The position numbers were made by a program, and so were the translations under genes. Shown here in pieces: positions 45,577 to 57,389 of a stretch of 64,000 nt of DNA. The notes below the pieces were generated by a model. That model was not told where the DNA came from, ran no database searches, and worked only from the letters and a program-made list of their open reading frames with translations. The stretch comes from Cerrena zonata (Eukaryota; Basidiomycota; Agaricomycetes; Polyporales; Cerrenaceae). The DNA lies in contig JASBNA010000005.1 of the NCBI GenBank assembly GCA_038087015.1, forward strand, positions 186,001-250,000, in the 5' to 3' direction. The first letter of the stretch is position 1; every line of letters starts with the position of its first letter.

Positions 45577-48500
45577 GTCTTGCAATTTTTTTAATTTTAG
45601 GCTGCTATATTTCTTGACCTCGCGAGTATCAAAATAAGTTGAAACAAAAGCTGCTTATCAGCATTAAGATCTTGGGACGAAGTCAACCCACTCACTCAGG
45701 CTGCCCTAGAAGCTGCTTCACTCGGGGACAGTCCTATCTCGGTTTTTGCACAAAATGTGACTAGCCACTACAGAATACAGTAGATTAAAGTGTCTCGAGA
45801 AGTGACTTATATGTGCACAGTACTCTAGACGTTGTGCTACGAGGACTCGAGGACATTGGATAGGCTTGGCTTCCAAAAAAGGATACCCATTGAGGGTCAT
45901 GCACAACAGACACAAACATCACACCAAGTGGCGTACGTCAGGCGAACTCTGACCTGAACTTAAATGCACTACCCTGTTGACTGTCTACAATTTACTCTCC
46001 TAGCCTAACTCTCGTATATTCTATGCATATATCGCTCAAAGTGTCTTGCATCTCTCATAGACTCCAATAGCACGAATATCGTACCCCTCAGCCGCATAAC
46101 ACGATCCAATGAGTATTCATCTTGGATGGTATAACATTCTCCTTCATAACACTCATACGTCCTTGCATTCTCTACCCTGGCGTGCAGGAGAAATAACCAG
46201 AGAAAAAAACTCTTCTTGCAGCCTGGAAACGTGCACATGCACACCTCGTCAGAGGACCTGGAAAGTATTGGGTCTGGGCCGGCATATGATCCAACTCTGG
46301 AAACTAAGACTACCGGAGGTGAGTCCTCCTCCCAACCTTCTCCAATAGATCCACGAACATCTGCCAGACTTCGGAACCGAGTCACATCTAGATCGACTCT
46401 TTCAGCTATGACGCTTCACGCAAGAACTTCAGTCACTTTCAAACATGCTGTGCTACGCTTCCTTCTGATGACTTATCTGGGGTCAGTAAAGTGAAGCTCT
46501 GTTTACTTGACGTTGCTAGGTGGAGCTACACCTACGCCGTTACGCCTGATTCTTATTTATTTGTCGACATGCCCAATTACATCATTCGTAGCCGCGCCGT
46601 TCACATACAAGTACCACTGGTTACCCCCGCCCACCGAGGCGCAACCTTCCGTGTTTCTGAATATTTATGCTGCTCGCCGCGGTATGCCGAAATCCACTGG
46701 ATACAGGCACGATTGTGCGGGCTCAGATATGCTCAAATGCTTCCAGTTCAATTACGAATTGGCAACTTGGCTCTGGAAATCGATAGGACATGAAAGGTCA
46801 AGAAAGAATCCCCAGAAGCTTCACAAAGTACAACGCTTCAAGCCGACCGCCAAATGACCTAGATCTTTCATATGAAATTACCTTCCGCAATAAGTTTCCC
46901 TCGTGGGATATACATACAGTTTAACGTTTGTAAGCGTAGAATCTGTCATATTCCGACATATTCTCCGTTGTCATCTCAAAACTTGACGACAGTGTTGCAC
47001 ACTATTACTCATGTATCGAAAGTGACTGCGGTTGCGGCTCCTAGGATGAATACTATCGCAGCCCGTCCGTCATCAAGTGGTAACGTACACGTTTACGCGA
47101 TGCCCTCACACTCCTAGCTACAGCTCTGTGCTCAACTCAAAAAGCCTCCAGTAGGCTACATACGATGCTTCTACCCCGATGAAAATCTCGCTAAGACAAT
47201 CTTCCTTGCGCACACATAGGAACACACTCGCTTAACCTCTGCCACAGCGTTGCTCCAGGCTCGCTTAAGACAGGTGCTGCTTAAGTTCTCGACACGCTTC
47301 CTCCTGCCGAGAAAGTACTCGCTTCAATTTCTTCCTCTGTCCCTGAAAGTTCCTGACTAGTCTGTACTTGGTCTGTACCTTGGTCTCACAGCCGAATGGC
47401 GATACATCAGGATACTGTACATCCTACTGATTTCACCGATCTTCCTCCAAATCGTCCCCACAGAGGTTCCCGTTGTATTGCTACCGCACACTTGGCGTGT
47501 GACACCTAATAACCCAATTGCTATTGTTAAACCAGGATACTGTTTTGATGTTCCTTTCTCTCGAATGACTACGATCTCTATGATACCATAATCTATTGTA
47601 TTGGTTTCCCGCCACACTATAGTAAAGTGGTTACGAAGAAAAAGGGTATTGGGATAGGGTCTGATTCGTTCTTTGAGACTGGTCCGATAAAGGCGGCCGA
47701 TAGTTGGAGCACAACTCATGGGTCACCGTCGACCATATGGATGGCATGGTTGCGAAAATCTCAACCCGGCCTCGGCGTTAAAGCTCGTTGAAGGTGCGCG
47801 CAGCCTCCCACCCTAATCCCATCTAATCAATCGCTGGGAATCTCCTACTATGGTTATACTTTGGTGTACTTACAGTTCTCGTCACAAGAAGCTCGACCTG
47901 CGCGGAAATGGACATATATTGCAGAATTTTCACTGTGTTGCCTTGTGTTACACAGCAATGTAAGAAACATGCCCAAAAATCGAAGGAGATTCCTTCCGGT
48001 TTCCGCGTCCTGTCTCATCCTGTCTCCTTTGGTTTTCACACAGCCACCTACAGATAGAACCATGGCCGACACCGCGGCAACGGTAAGCAAGGTCGGGTCT
48101 TCTTTTCCTTTCCAGATGTAGGCAACGCTTCTGTGATTATCCCGGCAAGAATCAATTTGCGATCTGGCTGGCCACGAAGTCTGACCATTTCACACTTTAC
48201 TTTCATGAGGTCATCCAAAGAATCTCGACTTTAGCTTGACGTTTGTTCTTCCACTGAAAACCACAATCACATCTAAATAATTATCCTATGTCGCAACCTG
48301 TCCCAGCTGACGGCGATGACCAATGATACCGTTTACAAGAAACCCGCACAAAGTTGTCAAGTGAGACATTTATTTGAGAACATATTCCGCGAAGAACGAC
48401 ATGTAGCACACACGGTTAAGATTCGGATTTTAAGCTTGTTCAAACATGCGGTAAGTCTAGGCATTTATATGACATTATATGACGTTCCTAGATTGGGTCC

Positions 48501-48907
48501 ATTTTAACACATGGGGGACTTGGTATGCGAGACAAAATAGGCCAAAACAAGACGTCTCTCGGGGTGCAAAAGGAGGCAAACTGGGAAAAACACCGGACGG
48601 AGTTAGGTTGCGAACGTCGCAACCCCTCAATATTCCCAACGACAATCTGACTAAGTTACCATATAGGTGAGGTGGCGTGTGGCCACATGGATTAAGCAGA
48701 CTTTCCACTACACTTTAACGAACCCATCCGCCGTTTCGACCCAGGCTGCGGCCACACATATAGCGCGATCCGGGGGTCATTCGATAAATACCGGTCTTGC
48801 AGTTTTCCTTTTCTATGTAGACGTTCCGCCACAGATTGACCTCCAGTACGGCTCCGGTAGTTGTTTTAAATCTGTGACCCTTGCACTTGTTGGACCAGGT
48901 CGACACC
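45577..48907. other. Gene-poor 3.3 kb region
   Basis: No gene could be supported. The longest frames are minus 46005-46385 (ending RHFERYMHRIYES), plus 46507-46857 and minus 47357-47719 (from an ATG, containing NHFTIVWRETNTIDYG). None shows a known domain or consistent splice partners. These could be fragments of decayed genes or chance frames. The right end should include the promoter of the seven-helix protein gene. Confidence 0.4.
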
Positions 48908-50163
48908 ATGTCCAACACTACCATCGTGTTGCCAAATCCATACACCTCTCTGGCATGGCTACCTCCAACCCTTGCAAGCCAGCTTGAAATCGCCAGATAC
49001 ATATGCTGCGCAGTGTTAGGTGTAAGTAACCTTCCTGAGGATGTTGAATACGATACTGAACCCATTATGTTGGTCGTAGGCATACATTTGGGAAGTCCTC
49101 ATGGCGCTACCCAGCGAGTACAAAATGTTCAAGGAGCATAGGATCGGTTACTCCGACGTTGTGTATGTGTCGGCCAGGTGCGTAACCAAGATCTTCAACG
49201 TCGTCGATGATTTGGTCATGACGCTCCTACATTAGAATATCATCGGCAGCTTACCTCGTAACAACATTCGTATTTGCTAGTATGTTTTCCTGATGTTAAG
49301 CTCAAGTCAGATCAGCTTTAACCGTCCGTTACATTTGTAGTTGCACCTGTGGACAACTGTCAAGCAGTTACCGTCACTGCCGCCATCATAGGTACCTTGG
49401 CAGTCCCCCTCAATTGTCTCCTATTCTTCTTCCGTATCAGGGCTGTATTCAGTGGGTCTACGAAGATCACTCTGCTCTTCGGTTTCCTCTGGCTCTGCAC
49501 TTTCGGAGCCTCCATCACTGCTCCTTTCGGAGCGGGTGCCATCCACATCGGAACTTCGAAGAATTGCATCAGCGATAGGTTCAAAAGCTTCATCTCTGCA
49601 GGACTCATCGCTGCGGCAGCGAACGATACCCTAGTCTTCCTCTTCATTTCAGGCAAATTGATCAGTTCATCGTTTGCGGATGGATGGAAAGGCCGCTTTG
49701 CGCTGTTCTTCAGCGGTCGAGGAATGGGAAAAGTTTCGAGAGTGCTCCTCCAAACCGGCCAGTTGTATTACCTGTAAGTCGCTTTCCAGACTGTCAAAAG
49801 CAGAGCGAATCTAATGCAAAGCTCGGAATTAGCGCCACCGTCAGCGTGAATCTTGTATCCATGGTGTGTATTCTCACCCCATCCGTCCCCGAGGTGTATC
49901 GTGCGGTGTTCACCGTGCCTAACCTCGCGCTCCTGAACGCCATGGCCTGCCGTGTCTTCGCCTGTTGCGGCTTGGTCTTCTCAGTGACAATGCCCAGAGT
50001 CACTCAATCTCCTCACACGCTGTCCACCCGACTCCTTCGGAATCATACCAACTACGATTCTATCAAAGAAAACCGACCGAGACATCGGGCAACACCCACG
50101 ACGAAATTGACCCACCTCATATCTCGACCACGGAGACAACTCTTCGTGACGGAACTCAAGTGA
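48908..50163 (+). CDS. Seven-helix membrane protein, basidiomycete receptor-like family, tail frameshifted
   Basis: Exons 48908-49021, 49080-49177, 49236-49279 and 49341-49773, then a last exon from the acceptor near 49817. Hydrophobic segments include LEIARYICCAVLG, AYLVTTFVFAIAP, VTVTAAIIGTLAVPLNCLLF, TKITLLFGFLWLCTFGASIT and VSVNLVSMVCILTPSV, with VFFRIRAVF-type loops. This is the layout of a large Agaricomycete family of GPCR-like proteins of unknown ligand. After NAMACRVF at 49959 the reading frame continues to a stop at 50161-50163. A second frame open to 50252 looks more like the genuine cytosolic tail (RLGLLSDNAQ onward). One missing base after 49959 would explain this. So either the tail is changed in this strain or the base was lost in sequencing. 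Confidence 0.75.
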
Positions 50164-50252
50164 GGAAGGTTACCCCTGTTCGCATCTGGACCACGAAGGA
50201 AGTGGAAGTGGATCACAAGGACAGTGGTTGGAAGGGGGGTGATTTAGCTTAA

Positions 50253-50729
50253 AATCCACACTCCTTATCTTAGCTAGTATGTATACGAATCAATTAATCT
50301 GTATTCTTCATGGAGAGATTCGTGAGGATATGCTATACTTACAAGATATCCGCCGGTGGGTATATGTGTTCTTGAACACCGAGCCTGCCACGAGGCTGGA
50401 AGAATTCATCGAGAGTAGGCCTAAATGGGTCGAAGTTTCTTGAGATCGTCAAACAGGGATAGTAGAGCCTCGACAGTTTGAGGAGCAGTATATATAAACG
50501 ACATGAACTCCGAATTCATCTCGATTGAGTTCTGCTACGTGATGGCGCTTGAGTCGACTCCGGTTTTCTTCATCCACCACCACCAGCTTGACCCAATATT
50601 GCCCATATCATTTTTTGCTGTCCTTCCTGATGATGCAAGATTTCTAATGACCTTGCATATGATCGCAGAGCAAAGCATGAAATAACTACCGAGACTGAAT
50701 TTCGATTCTAGACCACCATTCCTCGAGCA
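50253..50729. other. Intergenic, receptor-like gene to NFKBIL1-like gene
   Basis: About 480 bp between two plus-strand genes. No RNA gene, repeat or supportable frame. Confidence 0.4.
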
Positions 50730-51878
50730 ATGACGAAAGGAAAGCTAAAGCTTAAACGAACCCCTGCGGAGCAGGCTGCGCATGATGCTCGTAAAGCTCG
50801 TAGAGCTGCGCGCAAAGCGTCCAAACGACCGCGCTATCACGACCTGTCTGACGGTGAAGGGACCTCATCGTCCCATGCTCACAAGAGAGCCAAGGACTCT
50901 CCGTTAGATGACCCATACGACGATCATGTCCAAGATGATGAGGCTTACGGCCCCCCTCCACCACCATCTTCCTCATCTCGGAGTCACAAACCGGATTACG
51001 ATGATATTCAGGCTCGGTTAGAAGAGGAACGTTTCCGAGAGAAGTTATGGGGTGCGTTTGGGGATGATGAACATCTTGATTCGGTAGAAGCTAGACTTAA
51101 CGATTACGCTCACGTTCCACGTCGTTGGCGATCAGGAGGGATGGATAGAATGGAGGACGACCTTACGATTGACCCTCACTACATGGAAGACGAGGATTAT
51201 GCTGAATGGGTACGAGTGGGCATGTGGAAGTTCGTGTATCCTACATTTCTATGTTACACAATATTCATATGGCATTTCAGACGAAAGCATGCGGACGAGT
51301 ATGCGGAACAAGCACGCCAAGAAGGTGCGCGCGCTGCTCGACTTGAGCGAGAGAAGGCTGCGAGGCAGGAGACGAAGAAGTTAGAGGCAATAGCTGAAGA
51401 AGAACGCAGACGAAGGCGACGTGAACGGCATGACAAACGCTGGAAAGTCGCCAAAGAGCATTATGAAGAGCAATGGAAGGTTTTACTTGGTGCTCAAAGC
51501 GTTGAGGACGAGCGGAAGGATCTACGCTTTGAGGATGTCCCTTGGCCTGTTTTCCCTGTCGATATTGGGCCTTCAACAGACAAGAAAGGCAAACTACCTA
51601 GCACGGAATCTAGCATACACCTGGAGGATATTACAGTCGATGCTGTTTCCCAGTTCCTTTTGTCCACTTCCCAATCCAATGAAGATAGGGCGACCCCGAC
51701 AGACGATATCGCTAAGAAGTTGCGAAGAGACAAACTTCGCGAGGCGATGTTACGTTTCCACCCGGACAAGTTTGAAGGACGAATACTTTCCCATGTACGA
51801 GAGGACGATAGGGATAAAGTCCGAGAGGGTGTCAGTAAAGTTGCTGTTGCACTCAATCGTCTGATGGAGTCAAAATGA
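50730..51878 (+). CDS. NF-kappa-B inhibitor-like protein 1 (NFKBIL1-like), J-domain-like C-terminus
   Basis: Exons 50730-51229 and 51281-51878 total 1098 nt, giving 365 residues. The N-terminus is basic with nuclear-signal-like KKLKRTPAEQ-type and ARRAARKASKR clusters, followed by an acidic low-complexity part. The central part is a long charged helix (RQEGARAARLEREKAARQET, ERRRRRRERHDKRW). The C-terminus carries KKLRRDKLREAMLRFHPDKF followed by VREGVSKVAVALNRLM, the HPD-containing part shared with NFKBIL1 proteins of plants, animals and fungi. The animal protein has been linked to mRNA processing; the fungal role is unknown. The 51-nt intron is a multiple of three without a stop, so retention would insert 17 hydrophobic residues. 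Confidence 0.85.
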   Translation: MTKGKLKLKRTPAEQAAHDARKARRAARKASKRPRYHDLSDGEGTSSSHAHKRAKDSPLDDPYDDHVQDDEAYGPPPPPSSSSRSHKPDYDDIQARLEEERFREKLWGAFGDDEHLDSVEARLNDYAHVPRRWRSGGMDRMEDDLTIDPHYMEDEDYAEWVRVGMWKFVYPTFLCYTIFIWHFRRKHADEYAEQARQEGARAARLEREKAARQETKKLEAIAEEERRRRRRERHDKRWKVAKEHYEEQWKVLLGAQSVEDERKDLRFEDVPWPVFPVDIGPSTDKKGKLPSTESSIHLEDITVDAVSQFLLSTSQSNEDRATPTDDIAKKLRRDKLREAMLRFHPDKFEGRILSHVREDDRDKVREGVSKVAVALNRLMESK

Positions 51879-52606
51879 TTTCAGACTGATGTCGTCTCAA
51901 CCCCAATACCGGTGAGACTATACCTCATTACACTCAGTTCATACACTAGAATCAATATTGATCGTCCCATTGCAGTAGCTTTATTCAGGCTAAGGCAAGC
52001 ACCTCACACCGATGAAGTCATTTCGGTGTCTAACCTTGCTTCAAGGTACATAGTTCTAGCGTACTCGCTTAAACGTATCGCGATAGTACCTGCGAGCGAA
52101 ACTGGAACTAGTCGGGAACCCACTTATGCGGTCCTCATACGTCCTCGTGGATCGCAGCAGTTTCTGAACTTCGATCTCCCAGGATCTTCCTTGTGATTTT
52201 CGTAGCGCAAGCAGATACCTGCAAATTCTCCACTCTTGCGTGGTGTCGCTCATTCCCTTTGGATCTTGTTCGGCGACTATTCGTTTCCTAGCTTTTGTAC
52301 CGATATACCGCTATTCTCTGCTATTGCGCTTAAGATTCCGACCATCGTGTCCGCCTTTACACATGTCTTCGGCTTTCCTAACGATCAGACATCAGGCAAT
52401 CGTGCATTGATACGTAATATTACAGATCTAGAGACAAGCGTACAATTTCCTGTTGACCATGTTCCCCTCACGTTTCCATTCTTTACTCATAAGCCGCAGG
52501 TTTGGTCTTCTTTAAGACGACGGGCGATCCAGCTTTCGTCGTTACCTAAAATAATATGAGTTTGATTTCGATAACCGTTTGTTGGAACATATTCTCTTCT
52601 ACAAAA
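51879..52606. other. Convergent intergenic region
   Basis: About 730 bp between genes ending toward each other. Plus-strand frames at 51912-52196 and 52236-52559 are open but start without good context and have no recognised domain; a small unknown gene is possible but not supported. Confidence 0.35.
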
Positions 52607-53718
52607 CTACGGACGTCTGCGTACCAGCTGGTATGACATGCCACAGAACTGCATAAATCGATTGATGTTCCTTTCGCGTATGTCAGTGAGATCTGTCAAG
52701 CCGTACTCCTGACATAGTTCTTTGGCGGTTTCCGCTGTGGGCTCACGACCGTGAGACAATATATTTCTGCTGCCGCTAGACAACTCACCGTCCATGTTAA
52801 ATAGGCTTGATACGTCTCGGGGGAAATGGGGACTAATCGTCCCATCCGACTTGTAGATCGTATGGAGCGGATCCTTGAGGTGGCTGGACCGTAGTTGCGC
52901 ATTCGCGCGTCGGCTCTCACTAGACATGTGCGAGGTACTAGTAAGTATAATCACGAATAATTTGTCTTGCTAGAGCTACCAACGAGTTATGCAAAGCTCT
53001 ATTGACTTCGTCGAGTTCCAGCATGTGGCGATCGAGCTGTTCTTGAAGCCCGTTTGGGAAATAGCTTGGAAGCTGTGCCGCTACCTGCTCCTTGACGAGC
53101 TCGTCGATTTGCTTCAACACGCCCGCTTCCACTTATTGTGCAGGAAAGGTATGAAACTGCAACATCGTTCATGGATATGAGACAACATACCTAGAGTCCT
53201 AAGATGTTCAATTACATCGTGTTCCAAGGCCTTTTGAAGCAGCACTATTAAACAAAGTGAGTGGATCTCTCTCGCAAACGAAATGAGGTGCACCTTGTAT
53301 TTCCTGGATCTGGTACTCTTGCTTCTTCTGTTGATCATCCAGTTCCTTCCGGATTCTGCAAAAGTAAAATTGAGATGACCATTTGAATATGTTTAGTCTG
53401 AGTACAACGTACTTCTTTAGGTGTTGCGCGGTCTGTTTTTCGGTACCATTTTGGACCATGTTGGTGGTGCTCTTGCCCACGGCGTCGAGGAGAGCCTAAA
53501 ATAAGGATCGCATTGCATTCCAATATGCTCAGTACATAGTATCTGAGCCTTATCGAAAGGCAACTGACCCCCATCGAACCCATCTTTGCTTTCATCTCTC
53601 CGATTGTTTTTGTGACAGTTGAGACTTCAGGTGGTAAGGTAAGCGTATTGTAGAGATTTCCCCGAGCACCGCTCGGAGACACCGTTGCAGAGTTTACAGA
53701 GGTATTGGTATCGGCCAT
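52607..53718 (-). CDS. Hypothetical coiled-coil protein, basidiomycete type
   Basis: About seven short exons from an ATG at 53716-53718 (MADTNTSVNSATVSPSG) to a stop at 52607-52609. Segments in order: LTLPPEVSTVTKTIGEMKAK, VGKSTTNMVQNGTEKQTAQ, IRKELDDQQKKQEYQIQEIQ, VLLQKALEHDVIEHLRTL, VLKQIDELVKEQVAAQLPSY, then RRANAQLRSSHLKDPLHTIY. The C-terminus DIRERNINRFMQFCGMSYQL looks strongly conserved and resembles the ending of a hypothetical family seen in many Agaricomycetes, as remembered. The middle is a long amphipathic coiled coil. No catalytic motif, signal peptide or membrane helix is visible. Function unknown. Confidence 0.7.
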
Positions 53719-54135
53719 ATTGTGAGCATATGAAAATTAGATTGTGGAAATCATACTCTTAAGAATCCAGCTATTTATTCTGCCCGACATCCAGATTCTA
53801 TACACGCCCCTAACGCGTGGCAGACACATGCACACAGACGTGAGACTACAACGTTAGACAAACGCCAAATATGAGGTAAACGGATAGCTGCGAAAGGTGC
53901 AGGCGAGGTCTTTCGATGTCTGCATAACGTTGGGCATGCCCTTCAACGTATTCCACTGGGAACGCATATCTTAGACGTATGGGGAGTAGGGTCTATTGCG
54001 GTTCTATCAAACAATATTATGTATATCGATACAATAGGCATGGTAAATAATTATGGCACATGTTGAGAGATGAGTCCATCCGATCAGTCGAGTAGCAATT
54101 TGATCCCCAAATCCGAATTCCACGACCCTGACACA
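53719..54135. other. Intergenic, upstream of the coiled-coil gene
   Basis: About 420 bp between two minus-strand genes; promoter of one and 3' flank of the other. Nothing else is seen. Confidence 0.4.
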
Positions 54136-57028
54136 TCAAGGCCGCACCGCTTCCTCACCTTTTACATTGTCATTAATCGGCTCCGATGTTACCTCGTTCG
54201 ACGGGGAAGCAGGGGGGATGGTAGCTGGGCTCGATCTGTCTCCAACTGAAGCTGTTAACTGGGCAGCCATCAGGGTTCGGAATCTTGAGTCGGGTTGGTT
54301 GACCTAACAGACACCTCTCAGTATGGTGTATACAAGTAAAGAAACATGTTTTTGCTTACCAAGTCACGATATGAGCCTGTTTCGGTGATGTGTCCATCTA
54401 GATGTGGGATTAGCACGATGCTTTTGTTGTACGATGTCGTAACTTACCTTCAAGGACGACTATCCGCTCAGCACGTGCGATGGTAGATAGCCTGTGAGCA
54501 ACGATCAGACAAGTGGTGTTTCGTGAATGAAGGATCTTGTCGATCGCATCATTGACTCTGTGTTCGGATGTCGCATCCAGCGAAGATGTAGCTTCGTCGA
54601 GAGCGAGAATAGCAGGTTTCTTGAGGAGAGCACGGGCGATAGCCAATCTCTGTCTTTGACCACCACTTAAACTGGTCCTGCCAACTACGGCAATAAGATG
54701 TGTTAGCAAGGGTGATTGTTTGAAGCTAATGATGGCGCACTTTCTGTATCAAATCCTTTGGGCATACCCCATACGAATTCACAGTTCGCCTGTCGCGCAG
54801 CGGCTTCGATTTGCTCTCTTGGAATGTCCTCATGACCGTAGGCAATATTAGAAGCGATAGTGCCGGTGAAAAGTACAGGGTCCTGTGGAACAACACCAAT
54901 GACACTTCGCCATGAAGAAGGCTTAAATTCGCGAATATCTATATATCTTTGGTTAAGATTTGAGTATCATCAGGAGGTCTCAGCACGAACCTTGTCCGTC
55001 AAATGTAATCTTTCCAGAGATTGGGTCATAGTATCGCATGAGAAGGGCGTTGATTGACGATTTCCCACTTCCACTCTTGCCGCTTCATACGATAATATCA
55101 GCCAGTGACTCTCAAACGCAAAAACACAGAGACACTTACACGATTGCAACGCTCTCGCCAACTCCGACCTCTAAATCGAGATCTTTCAAAATGGTAACAT
55201 TCTTTCGGGTTGGGTATTCGAAAGAAACCTTCTCGAATTTGATTGATCCTCGACGGGTGGGCTCCACTTCAATACCTGTGTCTGGAGGAATTGCGGGTTT
55301 GCGATCGAGGAGGTCGAAAATACGAACGCCTGCACCAATACCTCTCATGATGGAGGCCTAAGGACTGTGATAAGAGAGGAAAGCAGAATTTTTTTAAAGA
55401 AAGACCCACAAAAAATGAGCTACCATACGCATATTAGCGAGCCGTTAGCGAATAGATATACGAGTGGAACTCACGTTAACATCTGAAGACCACTTCCAAC
55501 ATAGACAGTGTACAATAGCAAACTGGTCAAGTCTCCTACTGAGATTGCTCCAGAGCTGACTAGGGTTCCGCCTGCATTACGAGTTAATATGATGTGAGTA
55601 TTTCACAAAAATAAAGAACCAACCATATCCAAGAAGGGCAAGCAAAGTCACGTTCCCGCTCCAACCTGTGCTCCCGAAGAAGATACCACTTGCGATAGCT
55701 TCCTTTCGAGCTAAAGAAAGAACGTTCTGGATTTTATCGTGAAATTTCTTTTCTTCGTGGGGGTTGGCATTGAATGCTTGTACTGTACGAAGGCTGGTTA
55801 ATGATTCTTGTGCGACCTAAGTGCCAATACGAATGAGAGATGAAGGGAAGGGAAAGAACTAGAACATACCTTTGTCATATCACCAAGTGCCTCCTGCGTC
55901 TTGTTGGATAGACGTTTGAGATACCGACCATAGAACACCTTGTATAGAAAGAAAATCTAAGTGTCCATTATACAGTGTATTTGTGGGCGTAGCTTACCGC
56001 GCCCAGTGATACTGGAGGGACGACCGCCAACATGAGCAATGTGAGCTTCGGAGAAATGTAAAACATCGCCCCAACTGGAGAAACAGTTGTTAATTTGCTG
56101 AGATAAATCGGGCACAATAGGCTTACGTCCTGCAGATGCCATAACCACCGAACGCAAACCATCAGACAGGTTCTGCGTAACGCTAATATTCGGTTTGCAT
56201 GATGATTTCAAAATTAACAATGTCACAGAAAAAAGACCCACCTCTCACCAACAATGCTGGAATCAACGCTCAGTCTGCTAAGAACATCACCTTCACCACG
56301 CTCAACAAATTCAACTTCTTGCTGCAGGGCGGCAGCATACGTTCGTTCACGCAAACGAGCGACAATTCGCTGACCTGTGAGCTAATAATGTAAGACATTA
56401 AAGGAAATAAGAATACACTGGGGACGTACCTGAAAGACGCATGAGCATAGACCGTCCAGCATTGGCCATAGCACCTGCAGTGAACATGAGTAACAGGATG
56501 GCAGACGCCTGCCCTGTTGATAGCCCGAAAGGTATTTGCTACAAAAGATCTATGATGAATGCATGAATAAGAAACAAGATGCTGCACACGCACGGGATTA
56601 GCAATGGTGAAGTAGTCTATTAACTTTCCAATCGTGAAGGGTACACTCATAGACACAGCTGAGGAAACAAGCAGGAGACCAATAGCAATCCCCAGTGGTT
56701 TTCGTTCCGGCTTCGCCAAGGCTATTATGCTGCGAAATGATGATGCACTTTTGTTGGGATCAGCCTCAGCCGACGAGGGAACGAATCTGGAAAAGAACGA
56801 AGGTTTCTGTTTCGGTGACGTTGAGGGAGATACATTGGAGATAGGCTTAGAAGGCGTCGAGTAGAATCGTTGTTGCAGTAGGAGAGCCGGCGGTGTAAGA
56901 GTATGACCGCGGGACGGATTCAAGACATTTCTTGACCAGGTTTGAGGACCAATCGAATAGAGCCTTGACATTCCATTACCGCCTCTCGCTTGCACGGCTA
57001 TCCTCGCACAGAGCGTTGGGACGGGCAT
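54136..57028 (-). CDS. Mitochondrial ABC half-transporter, MDL1/ABCB10 type
   Basis: An inner-membrane B-family half-transporter, working as a homodimer; yeast MDL1 exports peptides from the matrix. The ATG complement at 57026-57028 starts a presequence ([19 protein letters not shown]) that includes QQRFYSTPS, a typical processing region. The membrane domain has [39 protein letters not shown] (intracellular loop) and [20 protein letters not shown]. The nucleotide domain has Walker [16 protein letters not shown]-loop VPQDPVLF, signature [20 protein letters not shown], Walker [13 protein letters not shown] and the H-loop in IVAHRLST. The C-terminus is a short acidic tail with a stop at 54136-54138. 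Introns are about 50-60 nt and the junctions checked keep the frame. Confidence 0.92.
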
Positions 57029-57288
57029 GGTAGTGACAAGCCAGGATGGGCAGACCGAGTGGGAAGGAAACGTGGTTTGGGAAAGAAATGCTCTATTCAA
57101 ATCTGTGAAAGTAATACACACCTAAGAGCGCCCATGACATAGGCGGCGCTCAGGTCGTCGTAATCCCGGCAGCCACACTATTATAAATGTCTGTAGAATA
57201 GACATTCAATTTATTAGTGATGGTACATATTATTGAGCAAGCAAGTCATCATTGGAGAAGGGCTAAGCCGCTGAGGAAAAAGACAAGT

Positions 57289-57292
57289 AAAA
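57289..57292 (-). terminator. RNA polymerase III terminator of tRNA-Asn
   Basis: Four T on the minus strand, about eight bases after the tRNA 3' end; short but sufficient for Pol III in fungi. Confidence 0.5.
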
Positions 57293-57299
57293 TAATTTG

Positions 57300-57389
57300 C
57301 TGCCCCAGTGAGGCTCGAACTCACGACCTTCCGATTGCTTACGTAATCAGTTAACAGTCGGACGCTGTAACCAACTCAGCCATGGGGCA
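57300..57389 (-). tRNA. tRNA-Asn (GTT) with a 16-nt intron
   Basis: On the minus strand the acceptor TGCCCCA pairs with TGGGGCA, with G as discriminator base. The D arm includes GCTGAGTTGG. The anticodon stem TCCGA/TCGGA encloses CTGTTAA (anticodon GTT). The T arm GTGAG/CTCAC encloses TTCGAGC. An intron at plus 57336-57351 interrupts the loop after position 37, the canonical site. Confidence 0.93.

Noticed and set aside
52236..52559. Plus-strand frame of about 107 codons between convergent genes
   Set aside because: Begins at a non-ATG codon, has no domain and no spliced partner.
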